Assembly (NCBI GenBank): GCA_963800975.1
Contig: CAWDDB010000002.1
Span: 1 to 64,000, forward strand
Direction of reading: 5' to 3'
Length of the DNA stretch: 64,000 nucleotides
Source: JALYGY01 sp963800975
GTDB taxonomy: Bacteria; Actinomycetota; Rubrobacteria; Rubrobacterales; Rubrobacteraceae
A program made the translations under genes and the position numbers. Below the pieces are notes generated by a model. That model had not been told where the DNA came from. It saw only the letters and a program-made list of their open reading frames with translations, and ran no database searches. Of this stretch, positions 31,185-39,166 are shown in pieces. The number at the start of each line of letters is the position of its first letter. The first letter of the stretch is position 1.

Positions 31185-31310
31185 TCTACGCAGCGGGTTT
31201 CGGAAAGATCTGACCCACCGGGTCACGGACCACGTCTGGGGGCCCCGTACACGCTACCGGTAGGCACCCCGCGCGAGCCATGACCGATGTCCTATGCGTG
31301 TAGCCTCGGC

Positions 31311-31637
31311 TTACAGGTCTTCGAGCGAAGACCGGATCTTAACCTCTGCTTCGAAGAGCTCGGAGAGCCGTATCCGCAGCTCCGCGGCCTCGGCCTCGAC
31401 CTCGGCCAGGCGCAGGGTTAGCTCCCTCTCGCGGGCGGCGGCCTCGGGGGTGCGCCTCTTCGGGCCGTAGCGCTTGCGCACGGTCTTCAGCCGGTCGGCG
31501 GCCTCCTGCCTGATGCGTTCCCGCTCGGTCTTGAACTGATCGCTCCGGACGTAATCCAGCCCCTTGCGCACCCGTTCGTCGGAGAGGAGATCCGCGATGA
31601 TCTCCGCCGTGCTGCGCTTGAAGTTTCCGCTCGCCAT
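31311..31637 (-). CDS. Small charged coiled-coil protein, unknown function
   Basis: This 108-residue protein starts at ATG 31637 behind GAGGAGG. An N-terminal part (STAEIIADLLSDERVRKGLDYV) is followed by a basic middle and a long Ala/Glu/Arg helix (about 62-108) with heptad spacing. No membrane segment is present. It is not a family I recognise. It lies downstream of the two-domain protein at 31721-32620 in the same direction and may be its partner. Confidence 0.65.
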   Translation of the reverse strand: MASGNFKRSTAEIIADLLSDERVRKGLDYVRSDQFKTERERIRQEAADRLKTVRKRYGPKRRTPEAAARERELTLRLAEVEAEAAELRIRLSELFEAEVKIRSSLEDL

Positions 31638-31720
31638 CGCGCGTCCTCCTCAGGATATGCCAATCCTATTGTAGCCTCTGCACGAGGCTACGAGGGGATG
31701 TCTCTCAAGGTTTCCAGGGT

Positions 31721-32620
31721 CTACCCAGCTGCCTGCTGAACGTCCTTGACCAGAACGCGCCCGCCTGAGCCCGTACCCTTAACGTCCGAGAGCCGCACGC
31801 CGAGGTCCCTGGCCATTCTTCTGGCAGCCGCTGTGGCTCCTATCTTCTCGTCGGAGCCTCCGTCTTCTGTCCCTCCGGTCAGATCTACGAGGTTTCCTTC
31901 TTCGTCGAGTATCTCCTCGAAGACGTTACCGGACTCGTCTCGCACCCGACCCACGATCCGGCCCTGGTCGTCCGCGTACTCCTCTTCAATCTGCAGGTCG
32001 TCGAGGTTGCCCGTGACCTCCTCATCTACCACGTCACCAGCCTCGTCCAGTACGGCCTCTGTAATGTTCCCAGACCGGTCCACGGTGCGCCGCAAGGTGC
32101 GCCCCGACTCATCGACCGTCTCGCCGAGCAGGCTGCTCGCTGCCCCGGTCGCCTGGTTTGCTGTGTCCTCCATTGGCGGAGTCTCCTGACCCGCTCCCTC
32201 CACCGCATCGCCTCGGGCGGCTCCACCGAGTATCTGCGGGTTTCTGTCGATGGTATCCAGGGCCCGGCTGATGGTGTTGAGAATTCCTTCCAGTCTCACC
32301 TTCAGCTGCGCCTGCGCTTCGACGCCTTTGATCCTCAGCTTGACCTTGTCCAGGTAGGCGTCAACCCCGATGTTTATCTTCACGAAGTCGGCAAGCTCGG
32401 CCTGAATCGACACGTGAGCCCTCAGGTCCTCGACCTCCAGGTCTATCTCTTCGACGTTGAGCTTCGGCACGTCGAGCACCACGTCGGGCTCGATGCTGAC
32501 AGACCGCTCGTCCCGGCCCTCCACGTGACCGACGCTCTCCTGCGTGGAGAGTGCCTCCTCGCCACCGCTCTCAAACGAGGATGTTTTGGCTTCCTGAGAT
32601 CCAGATCTCTCTGCTGACAC
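31721..32620 (-). CDS. Three-part protein: domain A, acidic domain B, E3-binding-like tail
   Basis: This 299-residue protein starts at GTG 32620 (AAAGGTG). Residues 44-131 form a beta-rich 'domain A' (DVVLDVPKLNVEEI ... DTIDRNPQI). Residues 168-247 form 'domain B' (VDESG, LDEAGDVVDEEV, EEEYADDQGR, DESGNVFEEILDEEGN). Residues 262-297 match the peripheral-subunit (E3) binding motif of 2-oxoacid dehydrogenases (ARRMARDLG ... VKGTGSGGRVLVKDV), here without any enzyme. Domain A recurs at 43122-44888 and domain B at 36252-36875. It is probably part of a cytoplasmic assembly; the function is unknown. Confidence 0.75.
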   Translation of the reverse strand: MSAERSGSQEAKTSSFESGGEEALSTQESVGHVEGRDERSVSIEPDVVLDVPKLNVEEIDLEVEDLRAHVSIQAELADFVKINIGVDAYLDKVKLRIKGVEAQAQLKVRLEGILNTISRALDTIDRNPQILGGAARGDAVEGAGQETPPMEDTANQATGAASSLLGETVDESGRTLRRTVDRSGNITEAVLDEAGDVVDEEVTGNLDDLQIEEEYADDQGRIVGRVRDESGNVFEEILDEEGNLVDLTGGTEDGGSDEKIGATAAARRMARDLGVRLSDVKGTGSGGRVLVKDVQQAAG

Positions 32621-33018
32621 CCGGCACCTTTCTGGGCCGCGAACTTGCTACTTGTCTATCGTGCCCCGCTCACCCCCAACTATAAACTTGAGGTCGGCGC
32701 TCGATCTGATCCAAGCTCTACCGCTTCGGCCCGTCGGATGTACGGAGCGCCTGAATCACGACGAGGGTAGCGTGGCCCCGAGTCCAAGTTGGCACCGGGA
32801 ACGCCCGTGTTCTACCCCCTGCGCGCGCAGGGGGTATGAAATAGGCGAGGGTGGCCTCACGCTTGACGCATCGGCAACCCGGCTCCCGGAAGACCATGCT
32901 GTAACGATCGCGGTCTCCTTCCTGTCCTACTGTGTAGGAGCAGGGAACACAAAATTTGCAGCTGGCCTGAGCGTATCGAAGTAAGACGTTGCAGACCAAC
33001 CGCAGAAAAGGAGGAAGT
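32621..33018. other. Non-coding gap between divergent genes
   Basis: No gene is supported here. The stretch must hold promoters for the domain A/B protein (minus) and the CsbD gene (plus). GGAGGAAGT at the right end is the CsbD ribosome site. Confidence 0.4.
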
Positions 33019-33201
33019 GTGCCCGGCAAGAGCAGCAGAGAAGACAGAGACGAAGCGGCGATGGACAGGGCCAAGGGCCGGATGAAGGAGGCCGGCGGCG
33101 CCCTGACCGGCAACAAGGACAAAAAGGCCGAAGGCCGCGCCGACCAGCGTCGGGGCAAGATGAAGGAGAAGAAGGGCAACCTGAAGGATCTACTGAAGTA
33201 G
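33019..33201 (+). CDS. CsbD-family stress protein
   Basis: This 60-residue highly charged protein begins at GTG 33019 behind GGAGGAAGT. The CsbD pattern is seen in AMDRAKGRMKEAGGALTGNKDKKAEG followed by a Lys-rich tail. CsbD proteins are induced by general stress (sigma-B in Bacillus); their molecular role is unknown. It is a free-standing gene beside the repeat-protein cluster. A second CsbD-like gene lies at 38866-39126. Confidence 0.85.
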   Translation: MPGKSSREDRDEAAMDRAKGRMKEAGGALTGNKDKKAEGRADQRRGKMKEKKGNLKDLLK

Positions 33202-33660
33202 CCTTTGGCGGGCTTCGGGTATCGTCTGGCGGTTGCGCCAGACGCACTAGGTGCCGCGAAGTGCTACCCCTAGGGAAGCGTTCGACGAAGGGTAGAACGC
33301 ATGGCCACGCAGGATCTTCCGTGGTTGTCGTACTCCCTGATCCGCCCATCCCTAGCGTGCAGGGAGACCCACGCCTGAGGCCTTAACGCCGAGTGGCTCA
33401 GGTCCTCCGCGAACCGCTACATAAGTCGTCGGTTGTTCCACAACGGGGTCTAGGTATATTCTCGGCCTCTCTAAAAACGAATGCCGCTGCCGCCAAACCT
33501 ACGACAAAGAGCAGCGCCCGCCCTCAGCGGCGGCCCGCGAAAGCGCGCACCCGCCTGGTCGCGGATCCGCTTCTGCCAATTTCCCTGCTGTCTGGGTTCG
33601 GGAACGCACACCGAAGTACCGTCATGGGCGACGCTTGGCATGCCCTCGCTCGCCAAAGAA
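33202..33660. other. Non-coding stretch
   Basis: Open frames exist on both strands but show no ribosome sites, domains or plausible protein composition. I see nothing else except the terminator that begins at 33661. Confidence 0.4.
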
Positions 33661-33688
33661 GGGCCGGGACAGAATTCTGTCCCGGCCC
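33661..33688 (-). terminator. Rho-independent terminator of the DUF2795 gene
   Basis: A perfect 28-base palindrome (GGGCCGGGACAGAA and its complement) lies 29 bases after the DUF2795 stop. On the minus strand it is followed by TTCTTT. Confidence 0.8.
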
Positions 33689-33717
33689 TATCACAAGCTA
33701 TCTAGATCGGCTTCGCC

Positions 33718-33936
33718 CTACAGCCGACCTTGTACGTCTTGCAAGACCTCGTCGGCGCTGTTGAAACGCTCGGTGGACGAGTCCCTCACCTGCTGGACGA
33801 GCTCCTGGGGGGCATCGTTGCTCTCCATGCTGGAGGCAACCTCCTCCCTGGAGGCCGGGAAGTCCAAGTTGGGCACGAACTGCTGTAGGGTGCTCAGGTC
33901 GAGATTGCCAAGATCACCAAGGCCGCCAAGGCTCAT
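33718..33936 (-). CDS. DUF2795-type small protein
   Basis: This 72-residue protein starts at ATG 33936 with GGGAGGAAA upstream. The pattern DFPASREEV ... NDAPQELVQQV ... FNSADEVLQDV matches DUF2795, a short helical domain common in actinobacteria and of unknown role. It has its own terminator. It forms part of the small-protein cluster around the ParA locus. Confidence 0.72.
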   Translation of the reverse strand: MSLGGLGDLGNLDLSTLQQFVPNLDFPASREEVASSMESNDAPQELVQQVRDSSTERFNSADEVLQDVQGRL

Positions 33937-34386
33937 GTGTATTTCCTCCCACGTCGCTGTGCATCGATCATGATTTTTACCCATCTCGTGCCACGAGCAA
34001 ACTCAATAACCCGAGGCTTACCCACCTCTCAGACGCGCTCAGCGTTCAGCTATCGACCAAGAGAAGGCAGCCGAGAGCTGACGGCTGAAAGCTGGTGGCG
34101 CGCTTCTGGGAATGGCTCATGCGATCCGAAAAGTGCTCTAGTCTCGGCAACGCCAATTAACCGAAAGCGTAACGTCCCAGTCTTATCCCGAAGTCCTATT
34201 CGAACAGGCGTTACAACTTCGAGGTGTGAGGCGGCCCGGAACTATCGTGTGCAGGAAACCAAATAAAGTCGTGATCCCGGTCCCGGCGCCACCCTGGCAT
34301 CCGACGGGCAACGGATTTTTCTCGTTCGAGAGTCGACCATGCACAGCCGACCAGCCCGCACCCCGCATCCAGACGGAGGACGCGGA
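33937..34386. other. Non-coding stretch
   Basis: No gene is supported. The left end holds the ribosome site of the DUF2795 gene and the right end that of the next plus-strand gene. Composition is slightly less GC-rich than the neighbours. Confidence 0.35.
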
Positions 34387-34728
34387 ATGACGCCGGAAGC
34401 CGAGGAGCGCTGGGAGATACTGGAACTCATCGGATCCTACGCCGCCGGCGAGCTGGAGGGCGAAGCGGTCAGTGAGGCAGAGCGGCTGGTCTCCGATAGC
34501 CCTGACTACCGGCGCATCGCCGAGTCCTACGCCAGGATGCTCGTCATGCTCTCGGTTATAGGCGCCGAGCCCGCAGGAGTGCCCGAGGCCGTAGTGGGCC
34601 AGGCTGTCCGACGAGCCAACGTCTCTGCCCTCTTGAGGCAGGCAGACCGGCTCGCGCGCGGGCTGGCGGCGGACTACCTGGGAGCGCTGGTCTTCTACCT
34701 GGGCCTGCGGCCAGCGAGACGCTGGTAA
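34387..34728 (+). CDS. Anti-sigma-like helical protein lacking zinc cysteines
   Basis: This 113-residue protein starts at ATG 34387 with GGAGGACG upstream. The N-terminus (EILELIGSYAAGELEGEAVSEAERLV then SPDYRRIAESYARML) has the length and helix layout of zinc-finger anti-sigma factors (ELxxxYALGEL ... CPxCR). The cysteine positions carry Asp/Tyr, so no zinc can bind. There is no membrane helix. It may bind a sigma factor or may simply share the fold; no sigma gene is adjacent. Confidence 0.6.
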   Translation: MTPEAEERWEILELIGSYAAGELEGEAVSEAERLVSDSPDYRRIAESYARMLVMLSVIGAEPAGVPEAVVGQAVRRANVSALLRQADRLARGLAADYLGALVFYLGLRPARRW

Positions 34729-34848
34729 GCAACCAGCAGCTGTAAGCTCACCATGTCGGATGCTCCAAATCACCGCGTTCGGCCCAGGCTGCGTGGTGCC
34801 GGGCTCGCACCGGTGGTGGCGTTCCTGGTGGCAAGGTTGTCCCAACGC

Positions 34849-34967
34849 CCGGAAGTCCGGCTCCCGTGACAGATCCGTCCGGCCTGATCTGCGGAGAGAG
34901 CAATGGCTTCTCCTCTCCGCAGCGAGCAGGTTTCGGCGCCATCCTCCTACTAGAGCCGGACTTCCGG
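34849..34967. repeat. Nested inverted repeats
   Basis: CCGGAAGTCCGGCTC at 34849-34863 is complemented exactly at 34953-34967. Inside, CTGCGGAGAG (34889-34898) is complemented at 34913-34922. The gap 34729-35137 holds no supported gene. The two stacked stems could form a structured RNA or a terminator pair. Confidence 0.55.
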
Positions 34968-35137
34968 CGAACAACCAACTTTCTCTCCTCCTCAGAACCT
35001 CTCCGAAACATTCGTGCCCCCGATCGTCGGCGTAGACATCGCCGGCGCGCAGAAGGCCGGGCGAATCCGCGATCCTTACTTTGGCGCCTACATGGGTACG
35101 AACGAGAGCGCATGTTATCTACCGGAGAGGAAACCTC

Positions 35138-35365
35138 GTGGCGGAGAGCGGCCAGCAACAGCAGGGCGGCCAGCAGCAACAACAGCAAAGCCCGGTCCAG
35201 CTCTTGGGACGAGCCCTGACCGACATAAGGAAGGTTCAGAACCTGCTAGAGATGAACTACCCGGACCAGACCGAGGCCATCAAGATGCAGCGGGAGGCGG
35301 GGGACCTGATCTGGCAGCTGATCCAGGGTATGCAACAGCAGCAGGATCAGCAAGAATCTCAGTAG
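35138..35365 (+). CDS. Small Gln-rich helical protein
   Basis: This 75-residue protein starts at GTG 35138 after GGAGAGGAAA. Poly-Gln tracts flank a helical centre (PVQLLGRALTDIRKVQNLLEMNYPDQTEAI then QREAGDLIWQLIQGM). Composition echoes the Gln-rich repeat proteins on the other strand. It is too regular to be chance, but no family is recognised. Confidence 0.6.
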   Translation: MAESGQQQQGGQQQQQQSPVQLLGRALTDIRKVQNLLEMNYPDQTEAIKMQREAGDLIWQLIQGMQQQQDQQESQ

Positions 35366-35417
35366 CCTCGCGCTCGGGGCTGAGGTGCGTCGTTAGTCAG
35401 GAGCCCCCACCCGGACT

Positions 35418-35711
35418 CTAGGCGTCGCGCGCGCGCCCGGAGCGCTGCGGGCGGTCTCGTCTCAGGGCATCGCGGTTGCCCGAAGCCCAGGAGTCCATGG
35501 TGGAGCGCCAATCCGTGAAGGAGAGATCCGGCGCCGACCCACCCTTGCTCGCTTCGGAGAGCCTGTTCGGGCAGACCTCATCCTTGAGGGCGCAGGCGAA
35601 CAGGAACAGCTCGTGGGTGCCACCGGCGTCGGGGTGCAGGCGCGCCATCAGAAGCCGCCACATCTGGCGGTCCTCGAAGGGTCGTCTTCGACCAGCTTGC
35701 TGCGCGCTCAC
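35418..35711 (-). CDS. Short J-domain-like protein
   Basis: About 97 residues from GTG 35711, which has GGAGGTCAGGG upstream. MWRLLMARLHPDAGGTHELFLFACALKDEV contains an HPD tripeptide in the J-domain setting (helix II, HPD, Gly-Gly, helix III). The rest is short and basic. Such HPDxGG proteins can recruit Hsp70 or be degenerate J-domains. The evidence is the motif and the ribosome site only. Confidence 0.5.
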   Translation of the reverse strand: MSAQQAGRRRPFEDRQMWRLLMARLHPDAGGTHELFLFACALKDEVCPNRLSEASKGGSAPDLSFTDWRSTMDSWASGNRDALRRDRPQRSGRARDA

Positions 35712-35832
35712 CCCTGACCTCCGCGTTTTTCGCCATTTTAGGTGCAGTACGGGAGGACCGTAAACCTCATTCCTGGCCGACCACAAGACCTGGGGGAGGC
35801 GGTCCCGGCCCCGTCAACATGCTGCTAGGCCC

Positions 35833-36144
35833 CTACGCGCCGTACGAATCCTTGTCGCGGTCCGGCAGTTGCTTTATCTCCTTGACCCTCTGCTCGAACT
35901 CGGTCGCCGACCCCGAATTGCTGAACGCCCAGGCCAGGTCCTTTATGTTCTGCTCGTTCGTCCTGACGAACACGAGGGCCTGTTTGAGCTGCATGTCTTC
36001 GAAGGCCGCTACCGCCAATCCCGTCACGTCCATTGGCTCGGCCACGCCGGCACCCTGGCACATCGCGTACATCCGTGCCGCCTTGACGAGCTGTTCCTTG
36101 AGCTCGCGAGCCCCGAACCTGCCGTCGCCCGTTTCACCGGCCAT
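35833..36144 (-). CDS. Small helical protein of the ParA cluster
   Basis: This 103-residue protein starts at ATG 36144 with GGAGAGGAG. It is mainly helical (ARELKEQLVKAARMYAMCQGAGVAE, LKQALVFVRTNEQNIKDLAW, ATEFEQRVKEIKQL). There is no signal peptide or membrane segment. It follows the ParA and RHH genes in the same direction with a 107-base gap. I do not recognise a family. Confidence 0.6.
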   Translation of the reverse strand: MAGETGDGRFGARELKEQLVKAARMYAMCQGAGVAEPMDVTGLAVAAFEDMQLKQALVFVRTNEQNIKDLAWAFSNSGSATEFEQRVKEIKQLPDRDKDSYGA

Positions 36145-36251
36145 CTTGCTCCTCTCCGGGCAATCATCTGGTCGTTGATGGTCCGCCAACGCCGCAACAG
36201 GCATCAAACCCTCCCAGGGAGCTGGCGAACGAGGGAAGCCTGTCCCCGGTC

Positions 36252-36875
36252 TTACCGAGCTTCTTCATCCCGGGTTCGAACGAGCCTGGCCCCGAGCGTG
36301 TTGAAGCCCTCGTCCAGGATCAGCTCGAAGGTGTTCCCCAGCTCGTCCTCCGCCACGCTCACCAGCCGTCCTTGCTCATCCGCGTACTCGTCCACCACCG
36401 GCAGGTCGGCGACGGTACCGACCACGTCCTCGTCCACGACGTCCCCGTTCTCGTCGAGGGTGGTCTCGAAGATCAAGCCGGATTCGTCCACGCTACGCCG
36501 GGTCGTTTCGCCGGCGCCCGAGATCCGAGCCGCGCGTCGCCCGCCCAACCTGCGGCGAAGCTCGCTCTCCGTGCCATTTTCCCTCACGTCCTCCACGGCG
36601 ATCCGAAGCGCCGCCTCGGCGATCTCGGACCTGGAAGGGCGAACATCCTCCCCCAGGTCGAACCGGAGCCTCTCCAGCTCGGCGCCGAGCTGCTTGGAGA
36701 GGTTGAAGGTGATACCCACCCGTTCCGGGTTCTCGTCCCAGGCGACGGCGCCGCCCGCCGACCCGCGAGCCTCCGAGAGGACTCGTTCCTTGTCGGCGTC
36801 CTGGAAGCTCTCGCTCAGGATGTTCTCCATGAGGTCTTCCGGCACGCTTTTCCTCCTACCCATGCCCCCGCTCAC
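36252..36875 (-). CDS. ParA partner: ribbon-helix-helix protein fused to domain B
   Basis: About 207 residues from GTG 36875, or ATG 36863, overlapping the ParA stop by 8-20 bases. Residues 54-98 (GITFNLSKQLGAELERLRF ... SRSEIAEAALRIAVEDV) look like a ribbon-helix-helix DNA-binding domain, as in ParG-type partition partners. Residues 127-196 are domain B (VDESG, LDENGDVVDEDV, VDEYADEQGR, DELGNTFELILDEG), shared with the proteins at 31721-32620 and 43122-44888. This links the ParA ATPase to the repeat proteins. It may act as adaptor, regulator or both. Confidence 0.75.
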   Translation of the reverse strand: MSGGMGRRKSVPEDLMENILSESFQDADKERVLSEARGSAGGAVAWDENPERVGITFNLSKQLGAELERLRFDLGEDVRPSRSEIAEAALRIAVEDVRENGTESELRRRLGGRRAARISGAGETTRRSVDESGLIFETTLDENGDVVDEDVVGTVADLPVVDEYADEQGRLVSVAEDELGNTFELILDEGFNTLGARLVRTRDEEAR

Positions 36876-37611
36876 TCCCTTTCGCGAGCCGTTCCGCCAG
36901 ACGGGCGTAATCGGCCGCCCCGTTGCTCCTTCTCGCGTACTCGAATATGTTCTGACCGAAGCCCGGCGCCTCCGAAAGCTTCGAACTGTAGCGAACGGTC
37001 GGCCAGACCGCGTCGGGAAAGTGGCGCTCCAGCTGCTCCAGGATCTCGGCGCTCTTCCTCACCCGACCGTCGTAGAAGGTGGGAATAATGCCCCGCACCT
37101 GCAAGCACTCCCGGTAGCGCTGCACCTCCTTCACCCGCCCCAGAAAGTCGCCTATCCCCTGCAGCGCCAGCACCTCCATCGAGACCGGGATCAGGATCTC
37201 CTCGACGTAGAACAGGCAATTGACGTTGAGAACATCCCAGGAGGGCGCCGTGTCCAGCAGCACGAAGTCGTAGCCCCGGAGACCTTCTAGGGCTTCACTC
37301 AACACCAGCTCCGAGCGCATCTCCCTCCGGGAGATCATGCGCTTTACCCCGGAGAGGCTCACCCCGCCGGCGATCACGCACAGGTTCTCGCGGGCCTCTA
37401 TCTGGACGTCCTCGAGTCCCGCGTCGCCCTGCAAGAGCTCGGCCAACCCCTCGCCCGCCTGGACGCCCAGGCTCTTCGCGACCTGGCCCTGGGTGTCGCA
37501 GTCCACGAGGAGGACTTTGTATCCCGCCCGTGCCAGGCCCGCTCCTATGTTCACGCAGGTCGTGGTCTTCGCGACCCCTCCCTTCGCGTTCGTAAAGGCC
37601 ACCTTTCTCAA
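36856..37611 (-). CDS. ParA/MinD-family ATPase
   Basis: This 251-residue protein has the deviant Walker A motif KGGVAKTT (10-17), then LLVDCDTQGQV, and the Walker B region DFVLLDTAPSW. It is a full-length ParA-type positioning ATPase that would bind nucleoid DNA as an ATP dimer. The TTG 37611 start has a weak ribosome site. No ParB or parS-like repeats are nearby; the next gene encodes an RHH protein as in ParFG systems. It sits amid repeat-protein genes and not on a plasmid or next to an origin, so cargo positioning is more likely than chromosome partition. Confidence 0.88.
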   Translation of the reverse strand: MRKVAFTNAKGGVAKTTTCVNIGAGLARAGYKVLLVDCDTQGQVAKSLGVQAGEGLAELLQGDAGLEDVQIEARENLCVIAGGVSLSGVKRMISRREMRSELVLSEALEGLRGYDFVLLDTAPSWDVLNVNCLFYVEEILIPVSMEVLALQGIGDFLGRVKEVQRYRECLQVRGIIPTFYDGRVRKSAEILEQLERHFPDAVWPTVRYSSKLSEAPGFGQNIFEYARRSNGAADYARLAERLAKGSERGHG

Positions 37612-37690
37612 CCGCGCCCCACACGCAAGCCCGGCTTGTTTCGGGTCGCCCCCCGCTTCCCGCGACCACGCGAACCTGTCCCCCTGATCT

Positions 37691-38098
37691 TCATCGCCGC
37701 GCGACCGTGAAGGTCCATCTCCTCGTGGCCGTGCCGCTGAATCGTGTCTTATCGCCCGATGACTCGGACTCGGCCTCTATCCTCACCTCGTGGGTACCGG
37801 GGGAGAGGGCGCCGCCGACGCGATGGACCAGCTGGCCGCTGGATTGGTCGTAGTGGAACCTGGTCTTCTCAGACCCGTCAAGGTAGAACTTGATGTCCCT
37901 TTTGGACAGAGCAGCCCCCTGATCCCTCACCGTCGCCCGGATGGTGGGGCGGGAGCTGGCGATCCTGCCGGTAGGACCCATACCGGTTATGGAGACGCCA
38001 TAGCTTCTAGTCTGACCAGCGCCAGAACCCTTCGTTCTCGTGACCCTGACCGAGGACCCACGCGAGTTCCGGCGCTTCTTCCTCCGTCTCCTAGGCAC
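37691..38098 (-). CDS. Basic protein with Ig-like fold, paralogue 1
   Basis: This 135-residue protein starts at GTG 38098 behind AAAGGAGGGG. An Arg/Lys-rich head (MPRRRRKKRRNSRG) precedes an Ig-like strand pattern (RPTIRATVRDQGAALSKRDI, FYLDGSEKTRF, LSPGTHEVRIEAES ... RWTFTVARR). No signal peptide is seen, so the basic head may bind nucleic acid or act inside the cell. It is clearly paralogous to 38232-38603. The specific role is unknown. Confidence 0.7.
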   Translation of the reverse strand: MPRRRRKKRRNSRGSSVRVTRTKGSGAGQTRSYGVSITGMGPTGRIASSRPTIRATVRDQGAALSKRDIKFYLDGSEKTRFHYDQSSGQLVHRVGGALSPGTHEVRIEAESESSGDKTRFSGTATRRWTFTVARR

Positions 38099-38231
38099 GA
38101 GATCCCCTCCTTTGTGGCCTCCGACGAAGCTCGCACCCCTAGAACAGCATAACCTTTTCGCTCCGCGAATAGAAGCGCGGCCTGGAACCCGATACGGTGC
38201 ACGTCCGCCGAGCCGTGTCCTCCGGTGCCCG

Positions 38232-38603
38232 TCAGCTCACGACGAAACTAAAACTCTTCCTGGCATTCCTGCTTCCTTCCGCAGCGGCCAGTATCTCGAC
38301 CGTGTGGGAGCCAGACGAGAGCTTGCGGGGGGTAAAACTCAAGCTACCGGTGGTTCGGCGGTACTGGAAGTCCCTTACCTGCTCCCCGTCGAGGTACACC
38401 TGTATGTCGGACTTGGACAAGGTGGCCGCGCTGTCCATCACGGTCGCCTGCACCGTGGGCCTGGAACCGCTGATGTTTCCGACGGGACCCGCCGAAGTTA
38501 TCGTGACGCCTCGCGAACCGCCACGACTCGCGCCCCCCCTGGCGCCGGATCTGGTCTTCGGGTTGGCCCTTTTCGAGTTCCTCTGCTTTCTCGGCCTGCC
38601 CAC
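38232..38603 (-). CDS. Basic protein with Ig-like fold, paralogue 2
   Basis: This 123-residue protein starts at GTG 38603 with AAGGGAG. It has a basic head (RKQRNSKRANPKTRSG) and the same domain as its neighbour (RPTVQATVMDSAATLSKSDI, VYLDGEQVRDF, LSSGSHTVEILAAAEG ... SFSFVVS). The tandem arrangement suggests duplication. Domains of this kind bind partners or carbohydrates on surfaces, but here there is no export signal. Confidence 0.7.
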   Translation of the reverse strand: MGRPRKQRNSKRANPKTRSGARGGASRGGSRGVTITSAGPVGNISGSRPTVQATVMDSAATLSKSDIQVYLDGEQVRDFQYRRTTGSLSFTPRKLSSGSHTVEILAAAEGSRNARKSFSFVVS

Positions 38604-38865
38604 GCGCGCTCCCTTCTTTTCCGGTCGCGTTCGATGCTCTGGTTTCTTGTCGCCGCGAACCGTGTCCCGAACCTCAGCATGGCCGGGGGCCCGTTCCCCG
38701 CCGGGTTCTCGCGGTCGAGAAGTAGCTTCGCCGGCCTCCGAAGGTTATCGACCTCTTGGGCCGCCACGGGTCGGAGAATGCCCGCCTGTTGCGGGCGCGG
38801 AGCCGCACACTCGGACGTGCCGGATGCGGCTCCATGCCTGCCTCAATCGTGGTGTGTCCCCGCGA
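38604..38865. other. Non-coding gap
   Basis: 262 bases separate the Ig-like gene pair from the repeat-protein genes. No gene is supported. It probably holds a promoter for the Ig-like/ParA group. Confidence 0.3.
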
Positions 38866-39126
38866 TCAGGACCTGGAACCCCGATCCTGCCCGGAGAGGG
38901 AGTCCGTGACGCCGCCGAGCAGCCCCTTGTCCTTGACTTCTTGCTTGTTCCTTTCCCTTTCGGCCTGCCTGGCTTCGTCCTTTGCCCGCCGGGTCTTTTT
39001 CGTCTGCGTGGCTTCCTCTTCGGCGTTGGCCTTCCTCTGCTGGGCCCGGCCTTCCTCCTTCTTGGCCTCGTCGCCGGTCATGGCACCCCAGGCTTCCTTG
39101 GCCTTGCCCTTGGTCTTGTCGTCCAA
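38866..39126 (-). CDS. CsbD-like charged protein
   Basis: This 86-residue protein starts at TTG 39126 after AGGAAAGGAG. The N-terminus (KTKGKAKEAWGAMTGDEAKKEEGRAQQ) follows the CsbD layout. It then extends as a Lys/Glu/Arg helix and ends in a Gly/Ser tail. It is longer than a typical CsbD. Hydrophilic and probably disordered in solution, it fits a desiccation/stress role. It is 40 bases downstream of a LEA-like gene and likely co-transcribed. Confidence 0.7.
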   Translation of the reverse strand: MDDKTKGKAKEAWGAMTGDEAKKEEGRAQQRKANAEEEATQTKKTRRAKDEARQAERERNKQEVKDKGLLGGVTDSLSGQDRGSRS

Positions 39127-39166
39127 CGCTACTCCTTTCCTACGGTGGCTTTCCAGGGACCAGTGA

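Noticed and set aside
26678..31213. 1511-codon open frame on the plus strand
   Set aside because: It is the mirror of gltB, whose motifs are unmistakable; long antisense frames are common in high-GC DNA, and the translation (Arg/Val/Leu/Asp-rich) shows no domain.
33393..33764. 123-codon plus-strand frame
   Set aside because: No ribosome site; it crosses the terminator palindrome and the DUF2795 gene on the other strand.
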